A stretch of DNA of 64,000 nt from Wocania arenilitoris (GTDB lineage: Bacteria; Bacteroidota; Bacteroidia; Flavobacteriales; Flavobacteriaceae), in assembly GCF_021728535.1 (NCBI RefSeq), contig NZ_JAKKDU010000003.1, forward strand, positions 124,001 to 188,000, given 5' to 3'. The notes under the pieces were generated by a model. It had not been told where the DNA came from and did not search any database. It was given only the letters and a program-made list of their open reading frames with translations. This document shows, piece after piece, positions 52,539 through 61,762 of the stretch; position 1 is the first letter of the stretch, and each line of letters opens with the position of its first letter. The translations under genes and the position numbers were made by a program.

Positions 52539-52580
52539 GATAGGAAAATAAACACTAAAACAAAATTTCCCTAACTTATT

Positions 52581-54551
52581 TTATTCTATATCTTCACCTA
52601 ATGACCATTTTAATGGTGTGTTTGCATTTGCAGGAGATACTCTTACATAACCCTGCATTTCTTGATGTAATGCTGAACAAAAATCTGTGCAATAGAAAGG
52701 CCAAACACCAACTTGTTTAGGTTCCCAAAGGAAAGACTCTGTTTGTCCAGGCATAATTAATAATTCGGATGTGTTAGCCCCAATCATACTTATACCATGA
52801 GGTACATCATAATCCTGCTCTAAATTTGTAACATGGAAGTATACTTTGTCACCAACTTTTACACCTTCAATATTATCTGGTGCAAAGTGACTTCGTATTG
52901 TTGTCATGTAAATATGAACCGTTTTTCCATCACGAACTACTTTAGTATCTGCTTCACTTTTAGCAACATATGGATGTTGATTTTCTTCTAACTTGAATAT
53001 TTTTTTAGAGTTAGGTTTAATTAAATCCGCAGGACATCCAGCAGCGTAATGTGGCTCTCCCACTGTTGGGAAATCTAGCAGAAGCTCCATTTTGTCACCA
53101 GATATATCATATAGTTGAGCAGATTGAGTTACCTCTGGACCTGTAGGTAAGTAACGGTCTTTAGTAATTTTATTCATTCCAACAACGTATTTTCCAAATG
53201 GTTTTTGAGAGTTTCCTCCTGGAATCATTAGGTGTCCAATAGAGTAATAACTAGGCTGTCTATCTAGAACTTCCCATGTACCAAGCTTCCATTTTACTAT
53301 TTCAGAAGAAATAAAGAATGATGTATATGCGTTTCCTTCGTTGTCAAATTCTGTGTGTAAAGGGCCTAATCCCGGTTGTTCAACAGCACCTGCTAAAACA
53401 TCTTCAAAGTTTAAGATTGGGATGCCATACGCATCTCCAGCGAACTTTTTGTTTTCAATAGCGTCTAACATTTTAGTAAAAGAGTGCACAGTAACATTTG
53501 CTGAAAGTTTACCACTACCCACAATGTATTCACCGGTTGGATCTACATCACAACCATGTGGCGATTTTGGAGTTGGTAAAAAGTATAATGCTCCGGGAAC
53601 TTCTGAAGGATCAACCATTAATACCTCTTTCTTCATAGTAGAGGTTGCCATATGCGTATGCTCATCATAAACATTATGAGCATAATTAGCAGGCATTTTT
53701 TTACCACCACCATTATTTACGTATTCTTCAATTTTCTTCCAATTTACGGCAGCAATAAAATCTTTGTCATTTTGAGATGCATTTACCTCCATTAGCGTGC
53801 TAGCTTCTTCTGTGTTATAAGTTGTAAAGAAGAACCAACCATGAGATTTCCCTCTACCTGGATGCGCTTTATCAAAGTCAAAACCTGGCATAAGTACTTG
53901 GAATTTTATATCCATTCCTCCATCCGCTGGATTAACTTTTATAAAAGATAAAGTGCCTTTAAAATTTCCTTTATAATCTTTAATTGGCATATCTCTTTGA
54001 GGCACAGGAATAGCAAAACGAGTTCCTGCAACTACGTACTCTGTGTTATCGGTTACGTAAGAGGAACTATGGTTTCCGGCTGTATTTGGAATTTCAATAA
54101 TCTCAGTAGTTTCAAATGTTGTTAAATCTACTTTTGCTATTCTAGGCGTATTATTCCCATTAATGAATACATAACGACCATCAAGTTGTCCGTTTGTTTG
54201 AGAAATATCTGGGTGATGTGCATCATCCCAAGGCACAAAACCATGAGACGTGTTAAGCATAGGTTTTGTTTCTTCATTATATCCGTATGCTTTTTCTGCA
54301 TCTTGAGAGAATACGGGAATCACTTTAAATAAACGACCTGAAGGAAGTCCATATACTGCTAATTGACCACTAAATCCACCAGAGATAAAGGCGTAAAATT
54401 CGTCATGTTCACCAGGAGCTACATATACTTTTTCGGCAACATTACTTGCCAGAGCACCAGATTTACCATCCGATTTTCCTGAATTGTTACAACTTGTAAA
54501 TGCTACTAGAACACTTAGTATTGCAATAGTTGATTTTAATATATTTTTCAT
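52581..54551 (-). CDS. nosZ: Nitrous oxide reductase, clade II (Sec type), predicted lipoprotein
   Basis: 656 residues. The signal peptide MKNILKSTIAILSVLVAFTSC has no twin-arginine motif and ends in a lipobox-like FTSC (Cys21). The mature protein is therefore probably Sec-exported and lipidated. The N-terminal seven-bladed propeller binds CuZ (histidines in DDAHHPD, EHTHMA, SPHGCDVD and related turns). The C-terminal cupredoxin carries CuA: Cys621, Cys625, His629, Met632 in CTDFCSALHQEM. It reduces N2O to N2 in the periplasm, the last step of denitrification. No nir, nor or nosR genes are in the window. Confidence 0.95.
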   Translation of the reverse strand: MKNILKSTIAILSVLVAFTSCNNSGKSDGKSGALASNVAEKVYVAPGEHDEFYAFISGGFSGQLAVYGLPSGRLFKVIPVFSQDAEKAYGYNEETKPMLNTSHGFVPWDDAHHPDISQTNGQLDGRYVFINGNNTPRIAKVDLTTFETTEIIEIPNTAGNHSSSYVTDNTEYVVAGTRFAIPVPQRDMPIKDYKGNFKGTLSFIKVNPADGGMDIKFQVLMPGFDFDKAHPGRGKSHGWFFFTTYNTEEASTLMEVNASQNDKDFIAAVNWKKIEEYVNNGGGKKMPANYAHNVYDEHTHMATSTMKKEVLMVDPSEVPGALYFLPTPKSPHGCDVDPTGEYIVGSGKLSANVTVHSFTKMLDAIENKKFAGDAYGIPILNFEDVLAGAVEQPGLGPLHTEFDNEGNAYTSFFISSEIVKWKLGTWEVLDRQPSYYSIGHLMIPGGNSQKPFGKYVVGMNKITKDRYLPTGPEVTQSAQLYDISGDKMELLLDFPTVGEPHYAAGCPADLIKPNSKKIFKLEENQHPYVAKSEADTKVVRDGKTVHIYMTTIRSHFAPDNIEGVKVGDKVYFHVTNLEQDYDVPHGISMIGANTSELLIMPGQTESFLWEPKQVGVWPFYCTDFCSALHQEMQGYVRVSPANANTPLKWSLGEDIE

Positions 54552-54577
54552 TGTTTTAATTAGTTTTAATTAGTGTT

Positions 54578-55153
54578 TTATTCTTTGCTTGGAGGTAATA
54601 ATACCTTGTCTATAACATGTACAATACCATTGCCTGCTTTAACAGAAGCTATAATATTGGCACCACCAATTACTGGTTTACCGTCAATTACTTCCACTTT
54701 TACATATTGATTATTGGCTTGCCCTAACTTTTTAAGTTTTGTTAAAATATTTTCGTTTAAGTTACCTGGTGTTACATGATACTTTAAAATATCAGCTAAG
54801 GTGGCTTTGTTTTCAGGTTTAACTAAATTTTCAACTGTTCCTTCTGGTAGTGCAGCAAATGCATCATCAGTTGGTGCAAAAACTGTAAGTGGTCCAACAT
54901 TAACTAAAGCATTTTCCACTTGTGCAGCTTGTACGGCAGCAACCAATGTTTTATGATCTGGAGACCCAAGAGCTATTTGTAAGCAGTTTGGAGTTCCTTC
55001 ATCATCTTTCATAAATGCTTGACCAGTTCTTTCTTCAGTATTTTCAGCTGGAGTAGCTGTAGAGTTCGTTGAGGCTTCTTTGTTTTCGTTTTTACACGCG
55101 ACCATTATAATAAGGCACAAAGCGGTAAAAAGCATTTGTTTAAATGATTTCAT
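54578..55153 (-). CDS. Fasciclin-domain lipoprotein in the nos operon
   Basis: 191 residues. The type II signal peptide ends at IMVAC (Cys20), followed by a Thr/Ala/Asn-rich linker and one fasciclin (FAS1) domain at ~60-190. Its H1 motif is VGPLTVFAPTDDAFAALPEG, the YH motif LKYHVTPG, and the H2 motif NGIVHVIDKVLLPP. FAS1 domains mediate adhesion or ligand binding. It sits 26 bp before nosZ and 6 bp after the cytochrome gene, so it belongs to the operon. Its role in N2O reduction is not known to me. Confidence 0.88.
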   Translation of the reverse strand: MKSFKQMLFTALCLIIMVACKNENKEASTNSTATPAENTEERTGQAFMKDDEGTPNCLQIALGSPDHKTLVAAVQAAQVENALVNVGPLTVFAPTDDAFAALPEGTVENLVKPENKATLADILKYHVTPGNLNENILTKLKKLGQANNQYVKVEVIDGKPVIGGANIIASVKAGNGIVHVIDKVLLPPSKE

Positions 55154-55159
55154 ATTTAT

Positions 55160-55663
55160 TTATTTTAATGTTCTGAAATATTCTAATACAGCTCTAGCTT
55201 CCTCTTCAGTTAAATTCTGGTTTGCCATTGGCGAGCCATTAAACTCAATAAGTAGCGCTTTTGCTAATGGATCATTTTTCACCATTCCTTCTGGATCTAA
55301 AATCATATTCATAACCCATTCTGGAGTTCTACGTTCTAAAATATCTTTAGGGGCAGGACCAATAAATTTCTTGTCTGCTCTATGGCACGCTGTACACATT
55401 TTTTTAAACACATCAGCACCTTGAGCTACCATTTTCTCATCTATTTCTGAACTTAATTTGAGAGATTTTATTGGGCCAACACCTTTATTAGATAAGTCTA
55501 TTTGTTTTGATGCTGGAACTTTTTCAGCTTTTTCTGTTGTTTTTTTCTCAGTTGGAGCCTTTTTTTGGTATGAGAATCCTTCTTTCTTTTTTTCTTCTTT
55601 ACCTCCACAACTTATAAGTAGTGTTGCAAATAAAATTGTGATTAGTTTTAGTGTTGTTTTCAT
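55160..55663 (-). CDS. c-type cytochrome lipoprotein heading the nos operon
   Basis: 167 residues. The lipobox is LLISC (Cys19), followed by a Lys/Glu-rich linker to residue ~70. One class I cytochrome c domain has heme motif CTACH at 90-94 and a likely distal Met in SPMANQN near 150. It is tethered outside the inner membrane and is well placed to deliver electrons to NosZ. It is first in the operon, 6 bp before the fasciclin gene, directly downstream of the candidate FNR-type promoter. Confidence 0.88.
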   Translation of the reverse strand: MKTTLKLITILFATLLISCGGKEEKKKEGFSYQKKAPTEKKTTEKAEKVPASKQIDLSNKGVGPIKSLKLSSEIDEKMVAQGADVFKKMCTACHRADKKFIGPAPKDILERRTPEWVMNMILDPEGMVKNDPLAKALLIEFNGSPMANQNLTEEEARAVLEYFRTLK

Positions 55664-55683
55664 ATTATAAGTGATTTAGAAAG

Positions 55684-55731
55684 CAAAACTACAATCAAAC
55701 AGAGAGTTAAAATATGATATTTATCATATTT
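55684..55731 (-). promoter_or_regulatory. nos operon promoter with FNR/CRP-like palindrome
   Basis: AAATATGATA/TATCATATTT (55710-55731, 2-bp centre) contains ATGAT-N4-ATCAT, one base per half-site away from the FNR box TTGAT-N4-ATCAA. A perfect -7 box TAGTTTTG (plus CAAAACTA, 55684-55691) follows 18 bp away. The palindrome centre is at about -40 from the expected start, the class II activator position. Confidence 0.55.
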
Positions 55732-55946
55732 AGGACAAAAATGTCTTTTTTAAACAGACACTTGTAAGAGTTTGTATTAAAAATCAATATAACTTTTACT
55801 AAAACAAGGTCGTAAATCAAAGGAGTAGTATTTTTAAAAAATCAGGAATAATAAAAATTTTAAAAAGAAACATTAACTCAATGTTTAAAGCGTTAATAAT
55901 TACCTATAATTATAATAAAAGCAACCTCTTATTTTAGTAAAAGTTG

Positions 55947-55954
55947 TATTTTTG
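55947..55954 (+). promoter_or_regulatory. -7 element of sucA
   Basis: TATTTTTG matches TAnnTTTG, 40 bp before the sucA start codon. No TTG was seen at the expected -33 distance. Confidence 0.4.
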
Positions 55955-55994
55955 AAAAATATTTTGACAAACCTATACGGTATTAAAAATAATA

Positions 55995-58739
55995 ATGGAT
56001 AAATTTTCATTTTTAAACGCAGCACACACAGCATATTTTGCTGATTTATACGACCAATATTTACAAAACCCAGATGCAGTAGAACCAAGTTGGAGAGCCT
56101 TTTTTCAAGGTTACGATTTTGGTTCAGAAAATTATGGGTTAGATGGTGAGATCATTGAAGGAGTTTCTACTCAAATCCCAGAACATGTTCAGAAAGAGTT
56201 TCAAGTTGTAAGGCTCATAGATGGCTATAGAATGCGTGGGCATTTGTTTACAAAAACCAACCCAGTTAGAGAACGTAGAACCTATTCGCCAACCTTAGAG
56301 TTAAAGAATTTTGAATTGTCTGAAAGTGATTTAGACACCGTTTTTAATGCTGGCGAAATTTTAGGAATTGGCGCAATAACTTTACGCGAAATTATTGCAC
56401 ATTTAGAAAGTATTTATTGCAGTTCTATTGGTGTAGAATACATGTATTTACGAAATCCAGAAGTTATTAAATGGTGGCAAAATAAGCTTAACGAAAATGA
56501 TAATCAGCCTAATTTTTCTGAAGAAAAAAAGAAGTACATCCTTTCTAAACTTAATCAAGCTGTAACTTTCGAGAATTTTTTACAAACAAAATATGTAGGA
56601 CAAAAACGCTTTTCGTTAGAAGGAGGTGAATCCTTAATTCCAGCAATTAGTAACGCACTTTTTTACGCGGTAGAAAAGTATGGAATAAAGGAATGTGTTT
56701 TAGGAATGGCTCATCGTGGGCGTTTAAGCACTCTGGTTAATATTTTTAGAAAACCTTTACGAGAACTCTTTAGCGAGTTTGATGGAAAAGACTTTGAAGA
56801 CGAAAATATTGATGGTGATGTAAAATATCATTTAGGATTAACACTTGATAAGACTTACCAAAACGGTAAGAATATCAAAATGAATTTAGTCCCAAATCCA
56901 TCACATTTAGAAACTGTTGCATCTGTTGCCGAAGGAATAACTAGAGCAAAAATAGATACAGATTATGAAGGTGATGATTCTAAAATAATCCCTATAATCG
57001 TTCATGGAGATGCCGCAATTGCAGGACAAGGCATTGTTTACGAAGTAGCACAAATGAGCCAACTAAATGGCTATAGAACTGGAGGAACTGTTCACATTGT
57101 TGTAAACAACCAAATTGGATTTACAACTAATTATTTAGATGCTCGATCTAGCACTTATTGTACCGATGTTGCAAAAGTTACACTATCTCCTGTTTTACAT
57201 GTAAATGCTGATGATGCAGAAGCTGTTGTACATGCTGTAGAAATGGCTTTAGAGTACAGAATGCGTTATAAAAAAGATGTTTATATCGATTTGCTTGGGT
57301 ACAGAAAGTATGGACATAACGAAGGTGACGAGCCACGTTTTACGCAGCCAAAACTTTATAAAAACATATCAAAACATAAAAATCCTTTTAAAATCTATTC
57401 TGATAAGCTTATAGAAGAAAAAACTATTGATAAATCATATTTAGATAAGATTATATCCAACTTTAAAGACACTTTAGAAAGTGAGTATTCTAAATCTAAA
57501 GAAGCCGATTCGTCTAAGGTTAGAGAATTTATGCAAGAACGTTGGAAAGGGTTTAATCGTCAAGGTATTGATGGAATGCTTAAAACTGCCGATACCAATT
57601 ATCCAATTGAAAAATTAAAACACATTTCTAAAATTGTTTCAACAGTTCCAGAAGGTGCTAAATTTTTACGCAAAGCAGAGCGTATTTTAGATGGTAGAGC
57701 AAAAATGGTTTTTGAAACCGATACGTTAGATTGGGGTATGGCAGAAACTTTAGCCTACGGAAGTTTAATGGAAGAAGGTTTTAACGTGCGTATTTCTGGG
57801 CAAGATGTAGAACGCGGAACATTTAGTCATCGCCACGCTATTTTAAGAGACGAAATTTCTGAAGAACGCATAAACTTACTAAATACTAATCCAGAAAATA
57901 AGGGTAAAATGGATATTTATAATTCCCTTTTATCAGAATATGGCGTGTTAGGTTTCGATTACGGATATGCCATGGCTAATCCTAATACATTAACTATTTG
58001 GGAAGCACAATTTGGAGATTTTAGTAATGGTGCTCAAATTATTTTCGATCAGTATTTATCAGCATCCGAAGATAAATGGAAAGCACAAAATGGTATTGTT
58101 GTACTATTGCCACATGGATACGAAGGTCAAGGTTCTGAGCATTCATCGGCAAGAATAGAGCGTTATCTTCAATTATGTGGAGAAGATAATATGGTAGTTG
58201 CAAATTGTACAACACCAGCAAATTTTTTCCATTTATTACGCCGTCAAATGAAACGCGATTTCAGAAAACCTTTAATTGTATTTACACCTAAAAGTTTATT
58301 GCGTCATCCAAAAGCGGTTTCATCTTTAAAAGATTTAGCAACTAGTAATTTTGACGAAGTTATTGATGATTCGGTAAATCCAAAAAACATAAAAAAATTA
58401 GTTTTCTGTACAGGAAAATTCTATTACGATTTATTAGCTGAAAGAGAAAAACTGAATAATGAAGATGTTGCTTTGGTTAGAATAGAACAGTTATTTCCGT
58501 TACATTTAGATAAAATTCAGGAAGTAATAAACCGTTATCCAAACGTTGAAAATTATGTTTGGGCGCAAGAAGAACCAAAAAACATGGGTGCTTGGAGCCA
58601 TGTTATGCAACGTATGGATTTGGTTAAACTCGATGTTTGCTCAAGGCCGTATAGTTCTGTTCCAGCACCAGGGTCTAGCACAAGAGATAAGAGAAGACAA
58701 CAACGCGTTATAGACGCAGTTTTCAATAATAAAAAATAA
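55995..58739 (+). CDS. sucA: 2-Oxoglutarate dehydrogenase E1 component
   Basis: A 914-residue thiamine-diphosphate enzyme of the TCA cycle. The E1 N-terminus is SFLNAAHTAYFADLYDQYLQ, with RGRLSTLVN at ~230, the TPP-binding GDAAIAGQG at ~335-343, VVNNQIGFTT, and GYRKYGHNEGDEP. The transketolase-like C-terminal half has GQDVERGTFSHRHA and HGYEGQGSEHSSAR. It forms the 2-oxoglutarate dehydrogenase complex with SucB and a lipoamide dehydrogenase that is not in this window. sucB follows after 43 bp, so the two form an operon. Confidence 0.96.
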   Translation: MDKFSFLNAAHTAYFADLYDQYLQNPDAVEPSWRAFFQGYDFGSENYGLDGEIIEGVSTQIPEHVQKEFQVVRLIDGYRMRGHLFTKTNPVRERRTYSPTLELKNFELSESDLDTVFNAGEILGIGAITLREIIAHLESIYCSSIGVEYMYLRNPEVIKWWQNKLNENDNQPNFSEEKKKYILSKLNQAVTFENFLQTKYVGQKRFSLEGGESLIPAISNALFYAVEKYGIKECVLGMAHRGRLSTLVNIFRKPLRELFSEFDGKDFEDENIDGDVKYHLGLTLDKTYQNGKNIKMNLVPNPSHLETVASVAEGITRAKIDTDYEGDDSKIIPIIVHGDAAIAGQGIVYEVAQMSQLNGYRTGGTVHIVVNNQIGFTTNYLDARSSTYCTDVAKVTLSPVLHVNADDAEAVVHAVEMALEYRMRYKKDVYIDLLGYRKYGHNEGDEPRFTQPKLYKNISKHKNPFKIYSDKLIEEKTIDKSYLDKIISNFKDTLESEYSKSKEADSSKVREFMQERWKGFNRQGIDGMLKTADTNYPIEKLKHISKIVSTVPEGAKFLRKAERILDGRAKMVFETDTLDWGMAETLAYGSLMEEGFNVRISGQDVERGTFSHRHAILRDEISEERINLLNTNPENKGKMDIYNSLLSEYGVLGFDYGYAMANPNTLTIWEAQFGDFSNGAQIIFDQYLSASEDKWKAQNGIVVLLPHGYEGQGSEHSSARIERYLQLCGEDNMVVANCTTPANFFHLLRRQMKRDFRKPLIVFTPKSLLRHPKAVSSLKDLATSNFDEVIDDSVNPKNIKKLVFCTGKFYYDLLAEREKLNNEDVALVRIEQLFPLHLDKIQEVINRYPNVENYVWAQEEPKNMGAWSHVMQRMDLVKLDVCSRPYSSVPAPGSSTRDKRRQQRVIDAVFNNKK

Positions 58740-58782
58740 AAAACGATAGTTAAAAGTCATACCAAAATTAAAATTATAGAAC

Positions 58783-59994
58783 ATGATTTTAGAAATGAAA
58801 GTGCCTTCACCAGGTGAATCTATAACCGAAGTAGAAATAGCAACATGGTTAGTTGAAGATGGAGATTATGTAGAAAAAGATCAAGCTATTGCTGAGGTAG
58901 ACAGTGATAAAGCAACCCTTGAACTGCCAGCTGAAGCGAGTGGAACTATTACCTTGAAAGCTGAAGAAGGTGATGCCGTTGCAGTTGGAGCAGTAGTATG
59001 TTTAATTGACACTGGTGCAGAAAAACCAGAAGGTGGAGCTGATGTTAAAGAAGAAAAAAAGGAAGGCACACCTAAAGATGAAGCACCAAAAACAAAAGCG
59101 ATTGAAGAAAAAACATATGCTACAGGAACCGCAAGTCCAGCTGCTAAAAAGATTTTAGCTGAAAAAGGTATTGATGCCGCTTCAATTTCTGGAACAGGAA
59201 AAGACGGTCGTGTTACTAAAGAAGATGCTATAAAAGCTATTCCTAGCATGGGTACACCAACTGGTGGAAGCCGAGGAGTTTCACGCAGTAAAATGTCTAT
59301 GTTACGTCGTAAAGTTGCAGAACGTTTGGTTGAAGCCAAAAATACAACCGCAATGTTAACCACATTTAACGAGGTTGATATGTCGCCAATTTTTGCCTTG
59401 CGTAGTGAGTACAAAGAAACCTTTAAAATAAAGCACGGTGTTGGTTTAGGGTTTATGAGCTTCTTTACATTAGCAGTAGTTAGAGCCTTAAAAATGTATC
59501 CAGCAGTAAACTCAATGATTGACGGAAAAGAAATGATTTCATATGATTTTTGCGACATTAGTATTGCTGTTTCAGGACCAAAAGGATTAATGGTTCCTGT
59601 TATGCGAAATGTAGAAAATTTAAGCTTTAGAGGTGTAGAATCTGAAGTAAAACGATTAGCTATTCGTGCACGTGATGGACAAATTACTGTTGATGAAATG
59701 ACAGGAGGAACCTTCACTATTTCAAACGGCGGCGTGTTTGGTAGTATGCTATCTACTCCAATTATTAATCCACCACAGAGTGGAATTTTAGGAATGCATA
59801 ATATTGTTGAACGACCAGTTGCTATTGATGGTAAGGTTGTAATTAGACCAATTATGTATGTAGCACTATCCTACGATCATAGAATTATAGACGGTAAAGA
59901 ATCTGTTGGGTTTTTAGTTGCTGTAAAAGAAGCTTTAGAAAATCCAATTGAATTATTAATGGATAGTGATGTTAAAAAAGCATTAGAGCTTTAA
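58783..59994 (+). CDS. sucB: 2-Oxoglutarate dehydrogenase E2 component (dihydrolipoyl succinyltransferase)
   Basis: A 403-residue E2. The lipoyl domain is at 1-77 with lipoyl-lysine Lys43 (DSDKATLEL). A Lys/Glu-rich flexible linker is at ~80-115, the E1/E3-binding peripheral domain at ~116-155 ([19 protein letters not shown]), and the catalytic acyltransferase domain at ~170-403 with the active-site SYDHRIIDG near 367-375. It is directly downstream of sucA. A strong antisense ORF over the same region is a shadow. Confidence 0.96.
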   Translation: MILEMKVPSPGESITEVEIATWLVEDGDYVEKDQAIAEVDSDKATLELPAEASGTITLKAEEGDAVAVGAVVCLIDTGAEKPEGGADVKEEKKEGTPKDEAPKTKAIEEKTYATGTASPAAKKILAEKGIDAASISGTGKDGRVTKEDAIKAIPSMGTPTGGSRGVSRSKMSMLRRKVAERLVEAKNTTAMLTTFNEVDMSPIFALRSEYKETFKIKHGVGLGFMSFFTLAVVRALKMYPAVNSMIDGKEMISYDFCDISIAVSGPKGLMVPVMRNVENLSFRGVESEVKRLAIRARDGQITVDEMTGGTFTISNGGVFGSMLSTPIINPPQSGILGMHNIVERPVAIDGKVVIRPIMYVALSYDHRIIDGKESVGFLVAVKEALENPIELLMDSDVKKALEL

Positions 59995-60017
59995 TAACAA
60001 ATTTTGCAAATAAAAAG

Positions 60018-60049
60018 AGGTCGTCTAAAAAATAATTTTTAGACGACCT
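60018..60049. terminator. Terminator between sucB and the decayed regulator
   Basis: AGGTCGTCTAAAAA pairs with TTTTTAGACGACCT around ATAA. The T-run (CTTTTTA) is best on the minus strand, where it follows the decayed response regulator; it can also act after sucB. Confidence 0.8.
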
Positions 60050-60065
60050 ACTAAAAAGTCTTTAT

Positions 60066-60430
60066 TTAAACCTGTTCAGATAGAAAGTGAAGAGGGTTTT
60101 TATCCAATTCTAGTTTTGTAACAATATTACTTCTGTGCTTTTCTACAGTTCTTATAAAAATATTTAACTATTCGACAATTTTCTCTCTAAAATAAGACTT
60201 GCCGTTTACAACGCGTTTTATACAGATTTCAATTTCTTCAATAACAAACGCTTTTAAAATATATGCGTTTACAGGAACTTCAATAGCTTTGTCTTAAACT
60301 TTTTCTTTGTCTAAAGCTATTAAATTATAGCTAAAAGAACATTAATGCTTTGAGCAAAGAATTTAAATTTCTTTATTAAAATTATCATCATAGCTATGGC
60401 TAAAATTTTCGCCTAAAACTTTGATCTTTT
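60066..60430 (-). pseudogene. Decayed LuxR/NarL-type response regulator
   Basis: One minus-strand frame reads from about 60430 to a stop at 60066 with four internal stops. Recognisable pieces are the receiver end (DKAIEVPVNAYILKAF, then VIEEIEICIKRVVNGKSYF) and the LuxR recognition helix IRTVEKHRSNIVTKLELD. Between them a stop and a missing ~30-40 residues remove the first helices of the HTH (REKIVE-stop-LNIF). No phospho-acceptor region is intact. It ends next to a good minus-strand terminator, as an old gene would. The stretch 59995-60465 otherwise has no gene. Confidence 0.75.
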
Positions 60431-60465
60431 TCTTTAAACCCTTTTATATCAATTTAGCTATATTA

Positions 60466-60906
60466 TTATAATTTTAGGTATAAATATTTTTTTTTGTAAT
60501 CAATTATGGCTTTTGCTTTTTTTAAAATGTCTGCGCCAATAATGCCATCAACAGGTTTTGCGTTATGGTTAATAAGTGCGGTATTAACATGTGTAAGATT
60601 AAATAAAATCAAAACAATTTTATTATGTTTCCATTTTCCTATTTTTACTTTGTTTTTTTTAGCCATTTTGGTATCCATCTCTATGGCGCCAGCACCAGCA
60701 GCTTTAATTGAAGAGTCTTCGACTAATAAATTAAAATTTTCAACAGCTTCAAAACCTAAACAAGAGCTTGATGCTCCAGTATCTAAAATAAAAAGTCCTT
60801 TTACACCGTTTATTGTAGCTTTAACTTCAAAATGATTGGTTTTAGTAAGTTTCAATTTTACTTTTGTGTATCCTTTTTGTAGTAGAAATTGTTGATGAGT
60901 TTGCAT
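60466..60906 (-). CDS. Retropepsin-like aspartic protease domain protein
   Basis: A 146-residue protein with a single retropepsin-like fold. The catalytic motif is DTGAS with Asp42 (LFILDTGASSS), and the partner motif is IDGIIGADIL near 120-129. Proteins of this size dimerise to form the active site, as in retropepsins, or act as TIGR02281-like clan AA proteases. No signal peptide is clear, so it is probably cytoplasmic. It is a single gene. The substrate is unknown. Confidence 0.8.
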   Translation of the reverse strand: MQTHQQFLLQKGYTKVKLKLTKTNHFEVKATINGVKGLFILDTGASSSCLGFEAVENFNLLVEDSSIKAAGAGAIEMDTKMAKKNKVKIGKWKHNKIVLILFNLTHVNTALINHNAKPVDGIIGADILKKAKAIIDYKKKYLYLKL

Positions 60907-60991
60907 CTAATTTAGTTTTAAACAAAGATAATCCTATAAAACAATTATTTTTACAAAATCGTGTTAATGATTCCATTTAAAAAATCAAAAA

Positions 60992-61759
60992 TTGATAATT
61001 ACAGATACACATACCCATTTATATAGCGAAGCCTTTAATGATGATAGAAACGAGATGATTAACCGTGCCATAAAACAAGGTATTACACGGTTTTTTATTC
61101 CAGCCATCGATTCAACCTCTACACAATTAATGTTTCAACTAGAAAAAGACTATCCTAATAATGTATTTTTAATGTCAGGGTTACATCCTACGTATGTAAA
61201 AAACAATTATAAAGACGAACTAAAACATGTTGAAGAGCTGCTCGCAAAGCGAAGATTTTATGCTATTGGAGAAATAGGCATTGATTTGTATTGGGATAAA
61301 ACAACTTTAGAAATTCAGAGAAAAGCTTTTAAGCATCAAATTCAATTAGCAAAAAAATACCGGTTACCAATTGTTATTCATTGTCGTGATGCTTTTGATG
61401 AGATATTTGAAGTTTTAGAAAGCGAAAAGAGTGACGATTTATTTGGAATATTTCATTGTTTTACAGGCACTTTAAAACAAGCACATCAAGCTATTTCTTA
61501 TAATATGAAACTAGGCATTGGTGGTGTTGCAACCTTTAAAAATGGAAAGATTGACCAGTTTTTAAATCAAATAGATTTAAGTCATATAGTATTAGAAACC
61601 GATTCGCCATATTTAGCACCAGTACCTTATAGAGGTAAGCGAAACGAAAGTATATATATACTAAAGGTATTAGAAAAACTATCCTATATATATAATAGGA
61701 CTGAAGAAGATATTGCAGAAATTACGACAGAAAACTCAAAAGCTGTTTTTAAAATATAA
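60992..61759 (+). CDS. TatD-family metal-dependent hydrolase
   Basis: 255 residues. The metal site is THTH (His7, His9), with Glu in GEIGIDLYWD, VIHCRDA, GIFHCFTG and a final ETDSPYLAP. TatD enzymes act as 3'-5' DNA/RNA exonucleases. The start is TTG at 60992; no in-frame ATG exists upstream that would keep the conserved IITDTHTH as the N-terminus. It is 3 bp before the asparaginase gene and probably cotranscribed with it. Confidence 0.9.
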   Translation: MIITDTHTHLYSEAFNDDRNEMINRAIKQGITRFFIPAIDSTSTQLMFQLEKDYPNNVFLMSGLHPTYVKNNYKDELKHVEELLAKRRFYAIGEIGIDLYWDKTTLEIQRKAFKHQIQLAKKYRLPIVIHCRDAFDEIFEVLESEKSDDLFGIFHCFTGTLKQAHQAISYNMKLGIGGVATFKNGKIDQFLNQIDLSHIVLETDSPYLAPVPYRGKRNESIYILKVLEKLSYIYNRTEEDIAEITTENSKAVFKI

Positions 61760-61762
61760 ATT

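Larger units (their letters stand above)
55664..55994. other. 331-bp divergent region between nos operon and sucA
   Basis: It holds the nos promoter (55684-55731) and, near its other end, the sucA -7 box TATTTTTG at 55947-55954. The middle is AT-rich, with an imperfect ACATTAACTCAATGTTT palindrome around 55869-55885. No gene was seen. Confidence 0.5.

Noticed and set aside
55710-55731. Nos palindrome as the same operator as that of the Rrf2 gene
   Set aside because: Both contain GATA/TATC half-sites, but the spacing differs by 2 bp and flanks differ (AAGG against ATAT). The FNR-like reading and the -40 position fit better.
58881-59717. Long minus-strand ORF (278 codons) opposite sucB
   Set aside because: It lies wholly inside the conserved sucB frame, is Ser/Pro/Thr-rich with no domain, and mirrors the codon bias of the sense gene. 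It is a shadow.
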